Below are positions 43,285 to 52,898 of a DNA stretch of 64,000 bases, one piece after another. The notes under the pieces are model-generated. The model had not been told where the DNA came from. It did not search any database and saw only the letters and a list, made by a program, of their open reading frames with translations. The stretch lies in contig JBCCHF010000002.1 in the NCBI GenBank assembly GCA_039028895.1, positions 248,001-312,000 of the forward strand. Direction: 5' to 3'. Position 1 is the first letter of the stretch. Each line of letters starts with the position of its first letter. The translations under genes and the position numbers were made by a program. Source of the DNA: JAHDCJ01 sp039028895 (GTDB lineage: Bacteria; Bacteroidota; Bacteroidia; Chitinophagales; Saprospiraceae).

Positions 43285-44946
43285 TTATTCCCATATAACG
43301 GTATGTTGATCCGCATACCAATCCTGATAGCGTTGTGCATATTTTTTTTCGATTGGCCCCCTTTTCATTTTCATAGTTGGCGTCAAAAGCTCGTTTTCGA
43401 TGGTCCAGGGCTCTTTTATCACAACTACTTTTTTCAAACGTTCGTGTTTTTCGAGTGTCGGATTTAGGCGCTTGATGACATCTTCAAGGCGGGAAGCTAC
43501 TTCAGAAGTATCGTGACCGGATGCGTGTTCGGAAAGGACAACCATGGCAATAGGTTGAGGGAGGGTGCTTCCAACGACACAGACTTGTTCGACTTCCTGA
43601 TTTTTGGCAATTTTCATTTCAATCGGCGAAGGGGCTACGTATTTTCCTTTCTCAGTTTTGAAAATGTCTTTTACGCGGCCTGTAATAATTAGGTATCCAT
43701 TTTCATCCTGAACACCTTCATCTCCGGTATGCAGGTATCCATCCTGAACCGCTTTAGCCGTCAGTTCTGGTTCCTTATAATATTCCCTCATGATGCAATG
43801 ACATTTCACTAGGATCTCTCCGACTTCATTAATCTTGACATCGACATCTGGCATGGGGAAGCCACATGACCCAATTTTCTGTTTTCCTTTTCGTGTGAAA
43901 TGAGAATAGGCGGTATTTTCGGTCATACCGTAAACTTCCTGCAATTCTATACCGAGCTTTTTATACCACTTGATCAAAGCAGGAGGCGTAGGGGCAGCTC
44001 CTGTGAAATAATGTCTTGCATTCCCTAGACCCAAAGCACCTTTAATCTTCTTTTTGATGATGCCTGAGATAATTGGGAGGCTAAGTAGCAGATCTAATTT
44101 CTTTTGTGACATTTTTTCCAGGATACCCATTTGAAACTTGGTCCATATCCTTGGAACACCCAAAAAAACCGTTGGCTGTGCAGTAACAAGGTCTTTGGCA
44201 AATGTATCAAGACTTTCTGCGAAATAAATAGTATTACCAAGATATATGGCCCCCATTTCGATTAGCATCCTTTCGGCAATATGCGCCATTGGCAGATATG
44301 AGAAGAATCGGGCATCATCACCTTCTAGATCTATCACCGTTTTGGCATTCTCGATGGCATAAGCCAGGTTTTTAAAATCGTGAACGACACCTTTCGGATT
44401 TCCTGTTGTACCGGAGGTATAGATAATTGTGGCCAATTCGTTAATATCCCTGTCTGGGTTGCCCTGAACAGGTTCATGTTTTACTGTGAGGTCATTCCAA
44501 TTCTGTCCAACTCCTTCAGAATAATGCGGAAAACCTATCATTTTCACACTTGATGGCACTCCTGATTTCATGTTATCCCAATCATCGAGTTTGCCAACAA
44601 ATAGTAGCGGTGCCTCTGCATGATCCAGAATATAATTCAATGTACTGGCACTTACATTCGGGTAAACCGGAATAGAAATATGACCACTCATCATTATGGC
44701 CAGATCACACATGACCCACCACGCACAATTTTTGGAAACAAGGGCAATATTAGAACCGGGCTTGAGATCCAATGCATTGATGGCCGCTGCCATTCGCCTG
44801 ATTTCATCTCCGGCTTCCTTCCAGGTAATATCAAGATATTGCCCATTAATCGGCTGTCTGAAAAAGAATTGATCGGGTTGTTCCTCTTCCCATTTATAAA
44901 ACCAATATAAAGGTGTCCGCAAGCTTTCAATTTTAGAGTTTTTCAT
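43285..44946 (-). CDS. AMP-forming long-chain acyl-CoA synthetase
   Basis: The 553-residue protein has the ANL-family signatures: TIIYTSGTTGNPKGVVHD (P-loop A3), QEVYGMTENTA (A5), GYLHTGDEG (A7, ATP-ribose Asp) and ITGRVKDIFKTEKGKYVAPSPIE (A8 hinge; Lys present). A late Lys occurs in TPTMKMKRG (A10-like). It activates fatty acids to acyl-AMP and then acyl-CoA in the cytoplasm. The likeness to FadD15-type enzymes (VFLGVPRIWTKFQ) favours a long-chain substrate. It is divergent from the thioredoxin-fold lipoprotein with only 43 bases between starts. Confidence 0.9.
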   Translation of the reverse strand: MKNSKIESLRTPLYWFYKWEEEQPDQFFFRQPINGQYLDITWKEAGDEIRRMAAAINALDLKPGSNIALVSKNCAWWVMCDLAIMMSGHISIPVYPNVSASTLNYILDHAEAPLLFVGKLDDWDNMKSGVPSSVKMIGFPHYSEGVGQNWNDLTVKHEPVQGNPDRDINELATIIYTSGTTGNPKGVVHDFKNLAYAIENAKTVIDLEGDDARFFSYLPMAHIAERMLIEMGAIYLGNTIYFAESLDTFAKDLVTAQPTVFLGVPRIWTKFQMGILEKMSQKKLDLLLSLPIISGIIKKKIKGALGLGNARHYFTGAAPTPPALIKWYKKLGIELQEVYGMTENTAYSHFTRKGKQKIGSCGFPMPDVDVKINEVGEILVKCHCIMREYYKEPELTAKAVQDGYLHTGDEGVQDENGYLIITGRVKDIFKTEKGKYVAPSPIEMKIAKNQEVEQVCVVGSTLPQPIAMVVLSEHASGHDTSEVASRLEDVIKRLNPTLEKHERLKKVVVIKEPWTIENELLTPTMKMKRGPIEKKYAQRYQDWYADQHTVIWE

Positions 44947-44989
44947 CTTATAAACAGGTTTCCCGGTAAAATAAAATTAAGTTTACAGT

Positions 44990-45718
44990 ATGAAGATAAC
45001 TGATTTCCTTTTGTTTGCGGCCTGCATGGTCTTTTTTGCAGGCTTTATGTCTTGTCAACCTAAAACTGAAAACGTGTCTGAGGATAAACCTACTACCACA
45101 GAAGCTAACGTGGAAAAAGAAGCAAAGAACCCGGTAAACGATGAACTGATTAGTAGTTTCATCAAGTTAGGGGTTAACGTTGAAGAAGGTATTCCTGAAG
45201 GTTTGGCAACCGGAGCACAAGCTCCTTTATTCAAGGCAAAAGATAGTAAAGGCGAACTCATCGACCTTGAAAACATGCTACAGGATGGTCCTGTCGTCCT
45301 TCAATTTTATCGCGGTGAATGGTGCCCGGTATGCAGCAGATATCTAAATGCATTCCAGGATTCACTAAGCCTCATAGAAGCCAAAGGAGCAAAAGTTATT
45401 GCTGTTGCACCTGAAACTTCTGAGAATGTCGAAAAGGCAATAGAGTCCTTTCCAATTACCTATCCTGTAATTGCTGATACAGAGCTTCAAATTATGAATG
45501 CTTATAAAGTTACATTCAAAGTGACTGATGCTTATGTAGACAGGATCAAGAACAGTCGTTTAAAAACGGACATTGCAGCACATAACGGTGCAGACGCTGC
45601 TTACCTGCCTGTACCAGCGACTTATGTTATCAACCAGGACAAGTCTATTGGTTTTGTTCAGTTTGACATTGATTACAGGAATAGAGCTTCAGTAGAAAGC
45701 ATACTTAATCATCTCTAA
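44990..45718 (+). CDS. Peroxiredoxin/AhpC-like lipoprotein
   Basis: The leader ends in FMSC (Cys about residue 22), indicating a lipoprotein. A Glu/Thr/Lys-rich linker is followed by a thioredoxin-fold domain with VVLQFYRGEWCPVCSRYLNAF. The W-C-P-V-C motif of the peroxiredoxin-like (AhpC/TSA 2) group carries both Cys as CxxC. Later blocks include VIAVAPETSENVEKAI, YPVIADTELQIMNAY and VPATYVINQDKSI (cis-Pro). It should act in the periplasm on peroxides or disulfides. It is divergent from an acyl-CoA ligase and may share a compact promoter region with it. Confidence 0.82.
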   Translation: MKITDFLLFAACMVFFAGFMSCQPKTENVSEDKPTTTEANVEKEAKNPVNDELISSFIKLGVNVEEGIPEGLATGAQAPLFKAKDSKGELIDLENMLQDGPVVLQFYRGEWCPVCSRYLNAFQDSLSLIEAKGAKVIAVAPETSENVEKAIESFPITYPVIADTELQIMNAYKVTFKVTDAYVDRIKNSRLKTDIAAHNGADAAYLPVPATYVINQDKSIGFVQFDIDYRNRASVESILNHL

Positions 45719-46038
45719 GTCAAAAAGACCAGTTAACAACATTACTTTGGCATTCGTATCCCTAAAGACTGATGTCACAATAATACAGGTGTAAATCCTG
45801 TAAAGCCTGGACATTCCTTTAAATTCGCCATAAAATAACGTCATATATTCCCAATAATTTTTAAAAGGGAATGTTTGGGTGAAACTATATTGTGCACAAC
45901 GCTGGCCTAAGTAAAAAATCCAAAACAATTCACGCAGTGCCATGGCAGGAATATCACCTGTCAAGATACAGGTCTGGAAGAAATTCTCTGAGCTTGTCAA
46001 TGGTATACCTATTGTTTTCATTATTCAATTCACCCAAA
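45719..46038. other. Gap between peroxiredoxin-like and kinase genes
   Basis: These 320 bases hold no separate gene that I can support. The kinase frame stays open upstream to GTG 45892, but the extra residues (GLSKKSKTIHAVPWQEYH...) have no family features, so I place the kinase start at ATG 46039. No clear terminator or TAnnTTTG promoter was seen. Confidence 0.45.
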
Positions 46039-46959
46039 ATGATTAAAGGATCTGGATTTTACAATCAAGAAGAAAGTTGGAATGATACAAGCCTTAAAGA
46101 GTTAAAGGAGATCAACAAGGAACTACAAAAGCAGATCAACATTCTAAAAACCAAAGAAAGCCACTATAGAGAGCAAATCAACCAACTTTCCTTTAATAAA
46201 AAATCTATAGAAACCCGGCTGGATTACCATACTCATAAACTGATGAAGCAACGCAAAAAATGCCAAATGCTGACATCAGACCTTGAAGACTTTTACTACG
46301 CAGCTTCTCATCACCTTAAAACACCCATTCGAAACATCAGTAGTTTTGCTCAATTATTGCAGAAAGGGTATGAGGAAAAAAGTAATACCAAGGAAGTTGA
46401 ATTTATGGATTTTGTAGCTTCAAATGCGCAACACCTCAATGCACTTCTTGAAGACTTATTATTCTATATCACTCTTTCAGATCAGGCGGAATCTTCAACA
46501 ACAACCATCTTACCTGAAGAAGTCCTTGCAGTGGTGAAGATGGAATTAGAATCTTTACTAAAAGAGACAGGTAGCCAAGTCATCATTAATGATCTGCCTT
46601 TGGTTAAGGCCAATCCTTTCCTGATGCAATTATTATTTAAAGAGCTAATTGAAAATGCAATCAAATTCAGGAGAGACCAACCTTTAACCATCACTATTGA
46701 GGCATCATACCGAGATAATCACCATGTATTTTCAATAAAGGATAACGGGATGGGGCTATCAGAAAACTATGCTGACAAAGTGTTCATGCTTTTTGGGAAG
46801 CTTGACAATTCAGGAAAATTCCCCGGCACAGGGCTTGGGCTAGCCTTATGTCGCAAAATAATGGAACTACACCGCGGACAGATCTGGTACCACTCCAAGA
46901 GAAAAGATGGTACTACTTTTTATTTTACGTTACCTGACCATCTGCTCATAGCTTGCTAA
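46039..46959 (+). CDS. Soluble sensor histidine kinase
   Basis: From ATG 46039 the product is 306 residues. Residues about 15-85 form a coiled coil (LKELKEINKELQKQINILKTKE and onwards). The HisKA helix has YAASHHLKTPIRNISSFAQLL (phospho-His) and the HATPase domain has ELIENAIKFR (N box), IKDNGMGLS (G1), FPGTGLGLALCRKI (G2) and TFYFTLP. No membrane segment, PAS or HAMP is seen, so it should be cytoplasmic and sense by partner or coiled-coil contact. The H box resembles phytochrome-type kinases. No response regulator lies next to it. The stop abuts the convergent typA stop with no gap. Confidence 0.85.
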   Translation: MIKGSGFYNQEESWNDTSLKELKEINKELQKQINILKTKESHYREQINQLSFNKKSIETRLDYHTHKLMKQRKKCQMLTSDLEDFYYAASHHLKTPIRNISSFAQLLQKGYEEKSNTKEVEFMDFVASNAQHLNALLEDLLFYITLSDQAESSTTTILPEEVLAVVKMELESLLKETGSQVIINDLPLVKANPFLMQLLFKELIENAIKFRRDQPLTITIEASYRDNHHVFSIKDNGMGLSENYADKVFMLFGKLDNSGKFPGTGLGLALCRKIMELHRGQIWYHSKRKDGTTFYFTLPDHLLIAC

Positions 46960-48759
46960 TTATACCTTTTTCAAAGAGCGTTTTCTTTCATGCTCTTTTA
47001 GCAAGATCTTTCTCAACCTGATGTTTACTGGGGTCAACTCAACGTATTCGTCTTCAGCGATATACTCCATAGCTTCTTCCAAAGAAAATACCACATGAGG
47101 AGGGATCTTCACTTTATCATCTGCTGTGGCTGCGCGAATATTCGTAAGTTTTTTGGTCTTGGTAACATTAATTACCAGATCATTCTCTTTTGTGTGTTCA
47201 CCTACTACTTGTCCTTCGTAAACCTCTACTCCAGGCGGCACAAAAAACCGACCTCTTTCCTGCAGTTTATCGATAGCGAAAGGAATGGTTGTTCCTGTTT
47301 CAAGAACTATAAGTGACCCTTTCAATCTGCCAGGAATCTCTCCTTTCCAGGGCTCGTATGATTTAAAGCGGTGCGACATTACGGCTTCACCAGCGGTGTT
47401 GTTGAGGATCATTGATCTTAGTCCAATCAACCCCCTTGACGGAATATCAAATTCAAGATGCATGACATCACCTTTAGGTTCCATAATGGTCATTTCGCCT
47501 TTTCGTTTAGTTGACATTTCAATGACCTTGCCGGAAAAATTTTCAGGAACATCGATCGACAATACTTCGATTGGCTCGCAACGCTTACCGTCAATTTCCT
47601 TGATAATCACCTGTGGTTTACCAACCTGGAATTCGTACCCTTCTCTCCGCATGGTTTCTGCGAGAACAGAAAGATGCATCACTCCCCTTCCATAAACGGT
47701 GTAAGCATCTGGTGAGTTTGTTTCCTCTACTTTCAAGGCGAGATTCTTTTCAGTTTCCTTAAACAACCTTTCGCGAAGATGTCTTGAAGTAACGAATTTA
47801 CCTTCCTGCCCGAAAAATGGAGAATTGTTAATTGTGAAGTGCATACTCATTGTCGGCTCATCGATAGTGATTGCCGGCATGGCTTCAGGGTTTTCAAAGT
47901 CAGCAATAGTATCTCCAATATCAAAGTTTTCCATGCCCACAACAGCACAAAGGTCACCGCATTTTGCCGCTTCGACTTTTTGTTTGCCAAGGCCTTCAAA
48001 AACAAACAGATCTTTTACTCTGGATTTCACAATTCTACCATCCCGTTTTACAAGGGAAACAGGCTGGCCGGCTTTAATGTCACCTCTGTTAATTCGTCCT
48101 ACAGCTATTCTGCCAATGTACTGGGAATAGTCAAGCGAGGTAATTTGTAATTGTAGCGATCCTTCTTTGTATTCAGGAGCCGGAACATGTTCAATAACCT
48201 GGTCGAGCAAGTATAAGATATCTTCTTTTTCAGATTGCCAGTCATCTGACATCCATCCGTTTTTCGCAGATCCGTAAATCGTTGGGAAATCCAATTGTTC
48301 TTCAGTAGCATCTAATGCAAACATCAGGTCGAAAACCGCTTCGTGGACTTCTTCCGGACGACAGTTTGGTTTGTCCACCTTATTAATGACAACAAGAGGT
48401 TTAAGATTTAACGAAAGGGCTTTCGACAATACGTATCGAGTCTGCGGCATCGGGCCTTCAAATGCATCAACAAGTAATAAAACCCCGTCAGCCATATTGA
48501 GTACTCTTTCTACTTCTCCTCCAAAATCGGCGTGGCCAGGGGTGTCAATGATATTGATCTTTACACCTTTGTATTGGACAGACACATTTTTTGAAAGAAT
48601 CGTAATCCCTCTTTCCCTTTCGAGGTCATTATTATCAAGAATAAGCTCTTTTCTTTCTTCGTGTTCTTTAAAGAGGTTGCACTGGTATAATATCTTGTCT
48701 ACAAGTGTAGTTTTCCCATGATCTACGTGGGCAATGATGGCTATGTTTCTAATATTCAT
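46960..48759 (-). CDS. typA: Translational GTPase TypA/BipA
   Basis: The start is ATG 48759 (MNIRNIAIIAHVDHGKTTLVDK), not the TTG 48 bases upstream. The GTPase motifs are AHVDHGKTT (G1), ERGITI (G2), DTPGHADFGGEV (G3), NKVDKP (G4) and a G5-like GSAKNGW, followed by EF-Tu domain 2-like, EF-G III/V-like and the TypA-specific C-terminal domain. TypA is a ribosome-binding GTPase that aids 50S assembly and growth under stress, such as cold. The length of about 600 residues is standard. It is a single-gene unit. Confidence 0.95.
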   Translation of the reverse strand: MNIRNIAIIAHVDHGKTTLVDKILYQCNLFKEHEERKELILDNNDLERERGITILSKNVSVQYKGVKINIIDTPGHADFGGEVERVLNMADGVLLLVDAFEGPMPQTRYVLSKALSLNLKPLVVINKVDKPNCRPEEVHEAVFDLMFALDATEEQLDFPTIYGSAKNGWMSDDWQSEKEDILYLLDQVIEHVPAPEYKEGSLQLQITSLDYSQYIGRIAVGRINRGDIKAGQPVSLVKRDGRIVKSRVKDLFVFEGLGKQKVEAAKCGDLCAVVGMENFDIGDTIADFENPEAMPAITIDEPTMSMHFTINNSPFFGQEGKFVTSRHLRERLFKETEKNLALKVEETNSPDAYTVYGRGVMHLSVLAETMRREGYEFQVGKPQVIIKEIDGKRCEPIEVLSIDVPENFSGKVIEMSTKRKGEMTIMEPKGDVMHLEFDIPSRGLIGLRSMILNNTAGEAVMSHRFKSYEPWKGEIPGRLKGSLIVLETGTTIPFAIDKLQERGRFFVPPGVEVYEGQVVGEHTKENDLVINVTKTKKLTNIRAATADDKVKIPPHVVFSLEEAMEYIAEDEYVELTPVNIRLRKILLKEHERKRSLKKV

Positions 48760-49024
48760 TTCTAACGATTCAACACTGATCTTAAAATCGCCTGCAAAGG
48801 TAGACAATTAATGTGGGAAAATCTGGAAGGGATTAAGATTATCCGGGAGTTTAATGTTGGGGTAATTTATTTTTCGTTTTGGCTTAGATTATCTGTTCAA
48901 GGAAATACACGTGCCTTGAAAGTGATATTGAAAAATAGACACCTCGCATTTTTAAACGCATAGGGCTAAAGGAACTGAGACTTCTTATTGAATTTAAGTG
49001 CCAGGTGACTTAGGAGTTTGAAAA

Positions 49025-49588
49025 CTACTTTTTGGCTTCGTTAACTTTTACCTTGACATCGTGCTGGATCTTCAGGAATTCAACCATATTAAGGAGTTGC
49101 TCTTTTTGGCGTTCGTTTTCAAGTTGAAGTTCGTATTTGTATTCCTTTTTACCCATTGGAATGATCATATAACTACCACCATAAAGCTGTCCTTTTTTTA
49201 CCTTCTGTTCATCCGGAAGTTGCTTAAGCTCGAATACCAATTCATCAAGATCGCTTTGGGGAATTTCATACTTCTGGCGCCCATCGGTAAGGTATAGGGT
49301 TTTTTCATCGAAATATATAGTTCCACCTTTTATCGCTTTTTTGCGGAACAGGTAAAATAATGCAGGTATCATGAGCAGTAATAAAAGTCCGAACCAGACC
49401 GCATAAACAACATTGGTAAAAGGATCAAGGCCTAGCTGATCAATCACCCAGTCGACAGGTGTAAAACCGCCATTAAAAAATTGGATCATGGAGTATCCAA
49501 AAAGGATTGTCGAGAAGAATCCTGTGAGAATGGTACGTGTGCCTCTTGCCCTTTTTTTGATCAATTGAGCGCCGAATTCGAATTTCAT
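49025..49588 (-). CDS. Two-helix membrane protein with a PH-like domain
   Basis: The 187-residue product has two membrane helices (about 22-45 and 60-85, the latter VVYAVWFGLLLLLMIPALFYLF) and then a beta-rich cytoplasmic domain (GGTIYFDEKTLYLTDGRQKYEIPQSDLDELVFELKQLP to YKYELQLENERQKEQLLNMVEFL) that reads like a bPH/PH-like fold. The function is unknown. It is on the same strand as typA, but 265 bases away, so independent. Confidence 0.6.
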   Translation of the reverse strand: MKFEFGAQLIKKRARGTRTILTGFFSTILFGYSMIQFFNGGFTPVDWVIDQLGLDPFTNVVYAVWFGLLLLLMIPALFYLFRKKAIKGGTIYFDEKTLYLTDGRQKYEIPQSDLDELVFELKQLPDEQKVKKGQLYGGSYMIIPMGKKEYKYELQLENERQKEQLLNMVEFLKIQHDVKVKVNEAKK

Positions 49589-49767
49589 AATGCGGAAAGG
49601 TAGTTTTAATAACTATTACTAAAGATATGGTTTCTCAATGAGTCTTGAATATTTACTAAATGTCGGCATCACTTTAATTATGCTCGAATTTTTTAGATGA
49701 AAGATTGAGTTAATTGGATAAGAGGATTTTTATACTGCAAATTGCATTTAGCATATGTAACGGATTC

Positions 49768-49809
49768 ATTTCACGCAAAAACGCTAAGGAAACATAAACT
49801 TCGCAAAGG
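49768..49809. repeat. Short degenerate intergenic repeat related to 4930-5022
   Basis: The string TTTCACGCAAAAACGCTAAG followed by AAACATAAACTTCGCAAAGG is a degraded form of the cgcaaaga-c-gctaagg-acacaaagg words seen in the gap at 4930-5022. It lies in the 259-base gap between the genes starting at 49588 and ending at 49847. No gene is visible in that gap. Confidence 0.35.
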
Positions 49810-49846
49810 ATATTATCTTGGAACGGAGATCAACGATTACTGGTGA

Positions 49847-51667
49847 TTAGTCTTCAGGGAGGGACTGGTATCTTATGAAATCGTGAGCAAAAAATCCGGA
49901 AAGAATATTAACAAGCAAGACGATAATTAGAAAAACAGGCAAAGACAGGTGATAGGCTGCAGTTAACATTAACTCCTCAAAATAAAATATGAACAGACCA
50001 ATTCCTATACAAGGAATACCCAGATAAATAGCTACAGCAAGAAAATCTTTCACATTTGTTCGATGCCCGACTCTAACCCAACCCTTGACCAGAAACCAAC
50101 CAAATGCATAAAAGGCGCTGAAATAAACTAGGACCTTTATATAATTTTCTGTCCCACCCTGAAGGATATTCCACCCACCAAGGTAAATAGCCAGGACAGC
50201 AAAGAAACCAGCAAGCATAACTGATGGGACCAGATAATACATCAGCTTGACAATTGGCGTATAAGTCAACATGATTAATAAAGTAGGCAGGAACATAGTG
50301 AGGAATAGCCCGTAGTAAATCAATTTATAAAGACTGATCCCTTCGCTTGAGCTAAAAAGTGATTTTGCCTCCTTAATCTTCGAGAAATTCCGGTACAGAG
50401 ATTCAGCGAAATAAAAATCTTTAACACCGATAAACCTGCCGTCTCTTTTGATAATTTCTGGTTTGTAGGATCTTTGATCTTCCGCTAACTTCCTTTCAAT
50501 TAAGGTTTGTAAGCGGTTTTCCTCTATAAAAGCCAGTCTACTTACGGTATCCTGATCGAAAAAGGTAAAAAGGGCATCTTCAGAAAACAGATCTTCCATC
50601 TCTTTTAGGAATACATGATATCCTAATTGTAATAGTTCCTGCTCAGGTACATCCTCCAAAAACCCAAATCTATACACCCAAAAGTCCGTACTGTCAATTT
50701 CAAATCTGTTATCACGATAAAATTTAGGTTCTTCCCCAGTAAACTGCAGTTTTTTGAGAAAAGAATAAGCTTCGACATTATCAGTTGTCTGTTCGAGTGG
50801 AATGAAGTTTTCATAAGCCGGGTGATTTTTTCCTTCTGCTTGTGAAATGGCAAAGCTCTGATCGTTATAACTCGACCAGTTAGTATTAGCAGCAAGCAAT
50901 ATTGTGATACTGCTGGTTAAGGGTTGAAATAAGTTAGATGCCGAACTTGAGGTTCTTTTCATCTTTTCAAAACATTCAGCCACATAAGCGAAGCGCTCCC
51001 ATTCCCTATAGATTGACGAATAATCAGGGTTTAGCCGGTCAGGAATACCTTCAACCATTTCATCTGCCCTCGAACCAACTGCAAACAGGTTTCCATCTTT
51101 CAGGTATTGATGAATATTCTGGAAATAAGCGGAACTGGTGAACTCAGCATATTCATCTGAAAACAAATAATCGTGATACCATTGTGTGCGGAAAAAACCT
51201 GAGGCATTTAATACTTTGAAATCTCTTTCAAATTTTTCATCCGGTTGCACCAGCATGTACTTTGCATTGGTTAATAATGAAGTTAAACCAACATTAACAG
51301 AGACACTCAATACACAAAAAGCAGATAACAACAAGGTTATGATGGAGGACTTAAGCGAATTACCGACAATTTCGGTTCTTGATTGATAGATGGCCCAAAT
51401 TATGAGGACAAACAATCCAGCTCCAGCCATCAAAAATTCTGAACCGCTTATGGTCATCCCGAAATTGATTATTTCAGGTTCTGGGAAAATTAGATATGAT
51501 CCAACAAGTACGATATTTGCTATGATCAAAGAATAGATGATAAAGTAATGTGGTTTAATGCGCCACAAATCAGGATTATTGACCAATAATTTGTGGTCCC
51601 ACTTTCCGAAAATTCGATGATGAATATTCTTTAGCCATCCTGGTACTATGATATTCATCCACCTCAT
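49847..51667 (-). CDS. Polytopic membrane partner of an ABC ATPase, with large external domain
   Basis: The 606-residue protein starts with the ATGA overlap of the ATPase gene. Three helices near the N-terminus (about 42-62, 75-95, 108-130) are followed by a roughly 300-residue non-membrane region (FFRTQWYHDYLFSDEYAEF to LFSSSEGISLYK), then about six more helices. A permease with a big periplasmic loop resembles MacB/ABC-2 hybrids but matches no family I know. The tight coupling strongly implies an ABC complex. Substrate unknown. The ectodomain could sense, bind or extrude. Confidence 0.65.
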   Translation of the reverse strand: MRWMNIIVPGWLKNIHHRIFGKWDHKLLVNNPDLWRIKPHYFIIYSLIIANIVLVGSYLIFPEPEIINFGMTISGSEFLMAGAGLFVLIIWAIYQSRTEIVGNSLKSSIITLLLSAFCVLSVSVNVGLTSLLTNAKYMLVQPDEKFERDFKVLNASGFFRTQWYHDYLFSDEYAEFTSSAYFQNIHQYLKDGNLFAVGSRADEMVEGIPDRLNPDYSSIYREWERFAYVAECFEKMKRTSSSASNLFQPLTSSITILLAANTNWSSYNDQSFAISQAEGKNHPAYENFIPLEQTTDNVEAYSFLKKLQFTGEEPKFYRDNRFEIDSTDFWVYRFGFLEDVPEQELLQLGYHVFLKEMEDLFSEDALFTFFDQDTVSRLAFIEENRLQTLIERKLAEDQRSYKPEIIKRDGRFIGVKDFYFAESLYRNFSKIKEAKSLFSSSEGISLYKLIYYGLFLTMFLPTLLIMLTYTPIVKLMYYLVPSVMLAGFFAVLAIYLGGWNILQGGTENYIKVLVYFSAFYAFGWFLVKGWVRVGHRTNVKDFLAVAIYLGIPCIGIGLFIFYFEELMLTAAYHLSLPVFLIIVLLVNILSGFFAHDFIRYQSLPED

Positions 51668-52890
51668 ACGAAAAACTTTTTGATCGAATGACTAATGTTC
51701 CTGAAGTAGCCTACATCGATCTTCTCATCTGTAAACCATTTGAAAACATGTTGGTTTTCGACAGTTAAGGGTGTGAATAGCATATAATTCAATCCATTGA
51801 ATTCAAGGCTGTTATGTGGGATATTAGACAGCTTTGCTTCAAGGTCGCTCATTGGTATGTCGGTAGAAAACTCGTAGATATTTTCTTTTCGCCCTGCACC
51901 TACTTCATCGATACTTCCGTTGAAAACCATTTTCCCTTTATCGAGGAAAATCAAACGATCAGCGATACTTTCAACTTCCATTAAATGTTGGGAACTGATA
52001 ATTACTGAAATCGGGTTTTTCAGACTTTTAGCCAGGTTGAGAATATCAGTCAAAACGAGCAACTGGGCATTGACATCCAGATTCGCAAGCGGTTCATCAA
52101 GTATTAAAAGCTTAGGCTTCCAGACCAGTGCCTCAGCAAGGGCAAATCTGAGTTTAAAGCCTCCTGAAAGGGCGTCCCATGCTTTGTTGATATGTTCATA
52201 CAGCCCCAATCTGTGTATGATATAGTTGACTTGCTTGTCATTTTCCTCTCCGTAAATGCCATGAGCAGAACAAGCATGGTGTAGGAGGTTCTTTAGCGAG
52301 CCAAAACGCTGGCCTAACTCCTGGGTAACATAAGCGATCTCTTTTTTAAGATTGCGCCAATCGGAACTGCCTTTTTTCTGGAAGGTTGGAAAAATAACCT
52401 TGCCTGAGGTTTTCGCCTTTTTCCCGGCAAGGATATCAAACAGTGTTGTTTTACCATTGGCATTTTCACCAACAACACCTGTAATCTCACCCAGTTTGAA
52501 TATTGCATTAAACTGAGCCAGTTCAAAGCCGCTATTATACTTTTTATGAAGCTCTTTTGCCTCAAGAACTATTGACCGATTCAGTTCACCAACTTTCTTC
52601 TTATCATTACCTGGATCTGGTTTTTCGGGCTCGACAACTACAGGTTCTACTGTCTTGCTATTAAAGTGATCAGCCATTGTAGCCAACATATCAAAAGCTT
52701 CTTCCCGAATTTCGGCAATTTCACTTTCTGATTTGGCCTCAGTCATTTCCATGTGCAGGAACAGAACCTGGTCTTCCATGTCTTTAGGAAGGCTGTGTTC
52801 ACGGATCACCTTATCAAGGAAAGTGATACCCTGGAGGAGATCCTCCTGCAGTAAGGCTTTAGCCTCTTTTTGTATGTTGTTAATACTCAA
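51664..52890 (-). CDS. ABC transporter ATP-binding protein with N-terminal EAD-like helical domain
   Basis: The start is TTG 52890; no ATG is in frame until about codon 38, inside the N-terminal helical domain. Residues 1-85 (EAKALLQEDLLQGITFLDKVI to REEAFDMLATMADHFN) form a small helical domain, then an acidic/Pro linker, then the ATPase: GENANGKTTL (Walker A), VTQELGQ (Q loop), LSGGFKLRFALAEAL (signature), LLILDEPLANLD (Walker B) and ISSQHL (H loop). The Walker A has Asn-Ala instead of the usual Gly-x-Gly, but Lys and Thr are kept. The N-terminal domain resembles effector-associated domains. It is 8 bases after the preceding frame and overlaps the membrane gene by four. Confidence 0.75.
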   Translation of the reverse strand: MSINNIQKEAKALLQEDLLQGITFLDKVIREHSLPKDMEDQVLFLHMEMTEAKSESEIAEIREEAFDMLATMADHFNSKTVEPVVVEPEKPDPGNDKKKVGELNRSIVLEAKELHKKYNSGFELAQFNAIFKLGEITGVVGENANGKTTLFDILAGKKAKTSGKVIFPTFQKKGSSDWRNLKKEIAYVTQELGQRFGSLKNLLHHACSAHGIYGEENDKQVNYIIHRLGLYEHINKAWDALSGGFKLRFALAEALVWKPKLLILDEPLANLDVNAQLLVLTDILNLAKSLKNPISVIISSQHLMEVESIADRLIFLDKGKMVFNGSIDEVGAGRKENIYEFSTDIPMSDLEAKLSNIPHNSLEFNGLNYMLFTPLTVENQHVFKWFTDEKIDVGYFRNISHSIKKFFV

Positions 52891-52898
52891 GGGTAAGG

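Noticed and set aside
45689..46021. 110-residue minus-strand ORF between the peroxiredoxin-like and kinase genes
   Set aside because: It overlaps the peroxiredoxin-like 3' end and has no recognisable motif or signal; probably noncoding.
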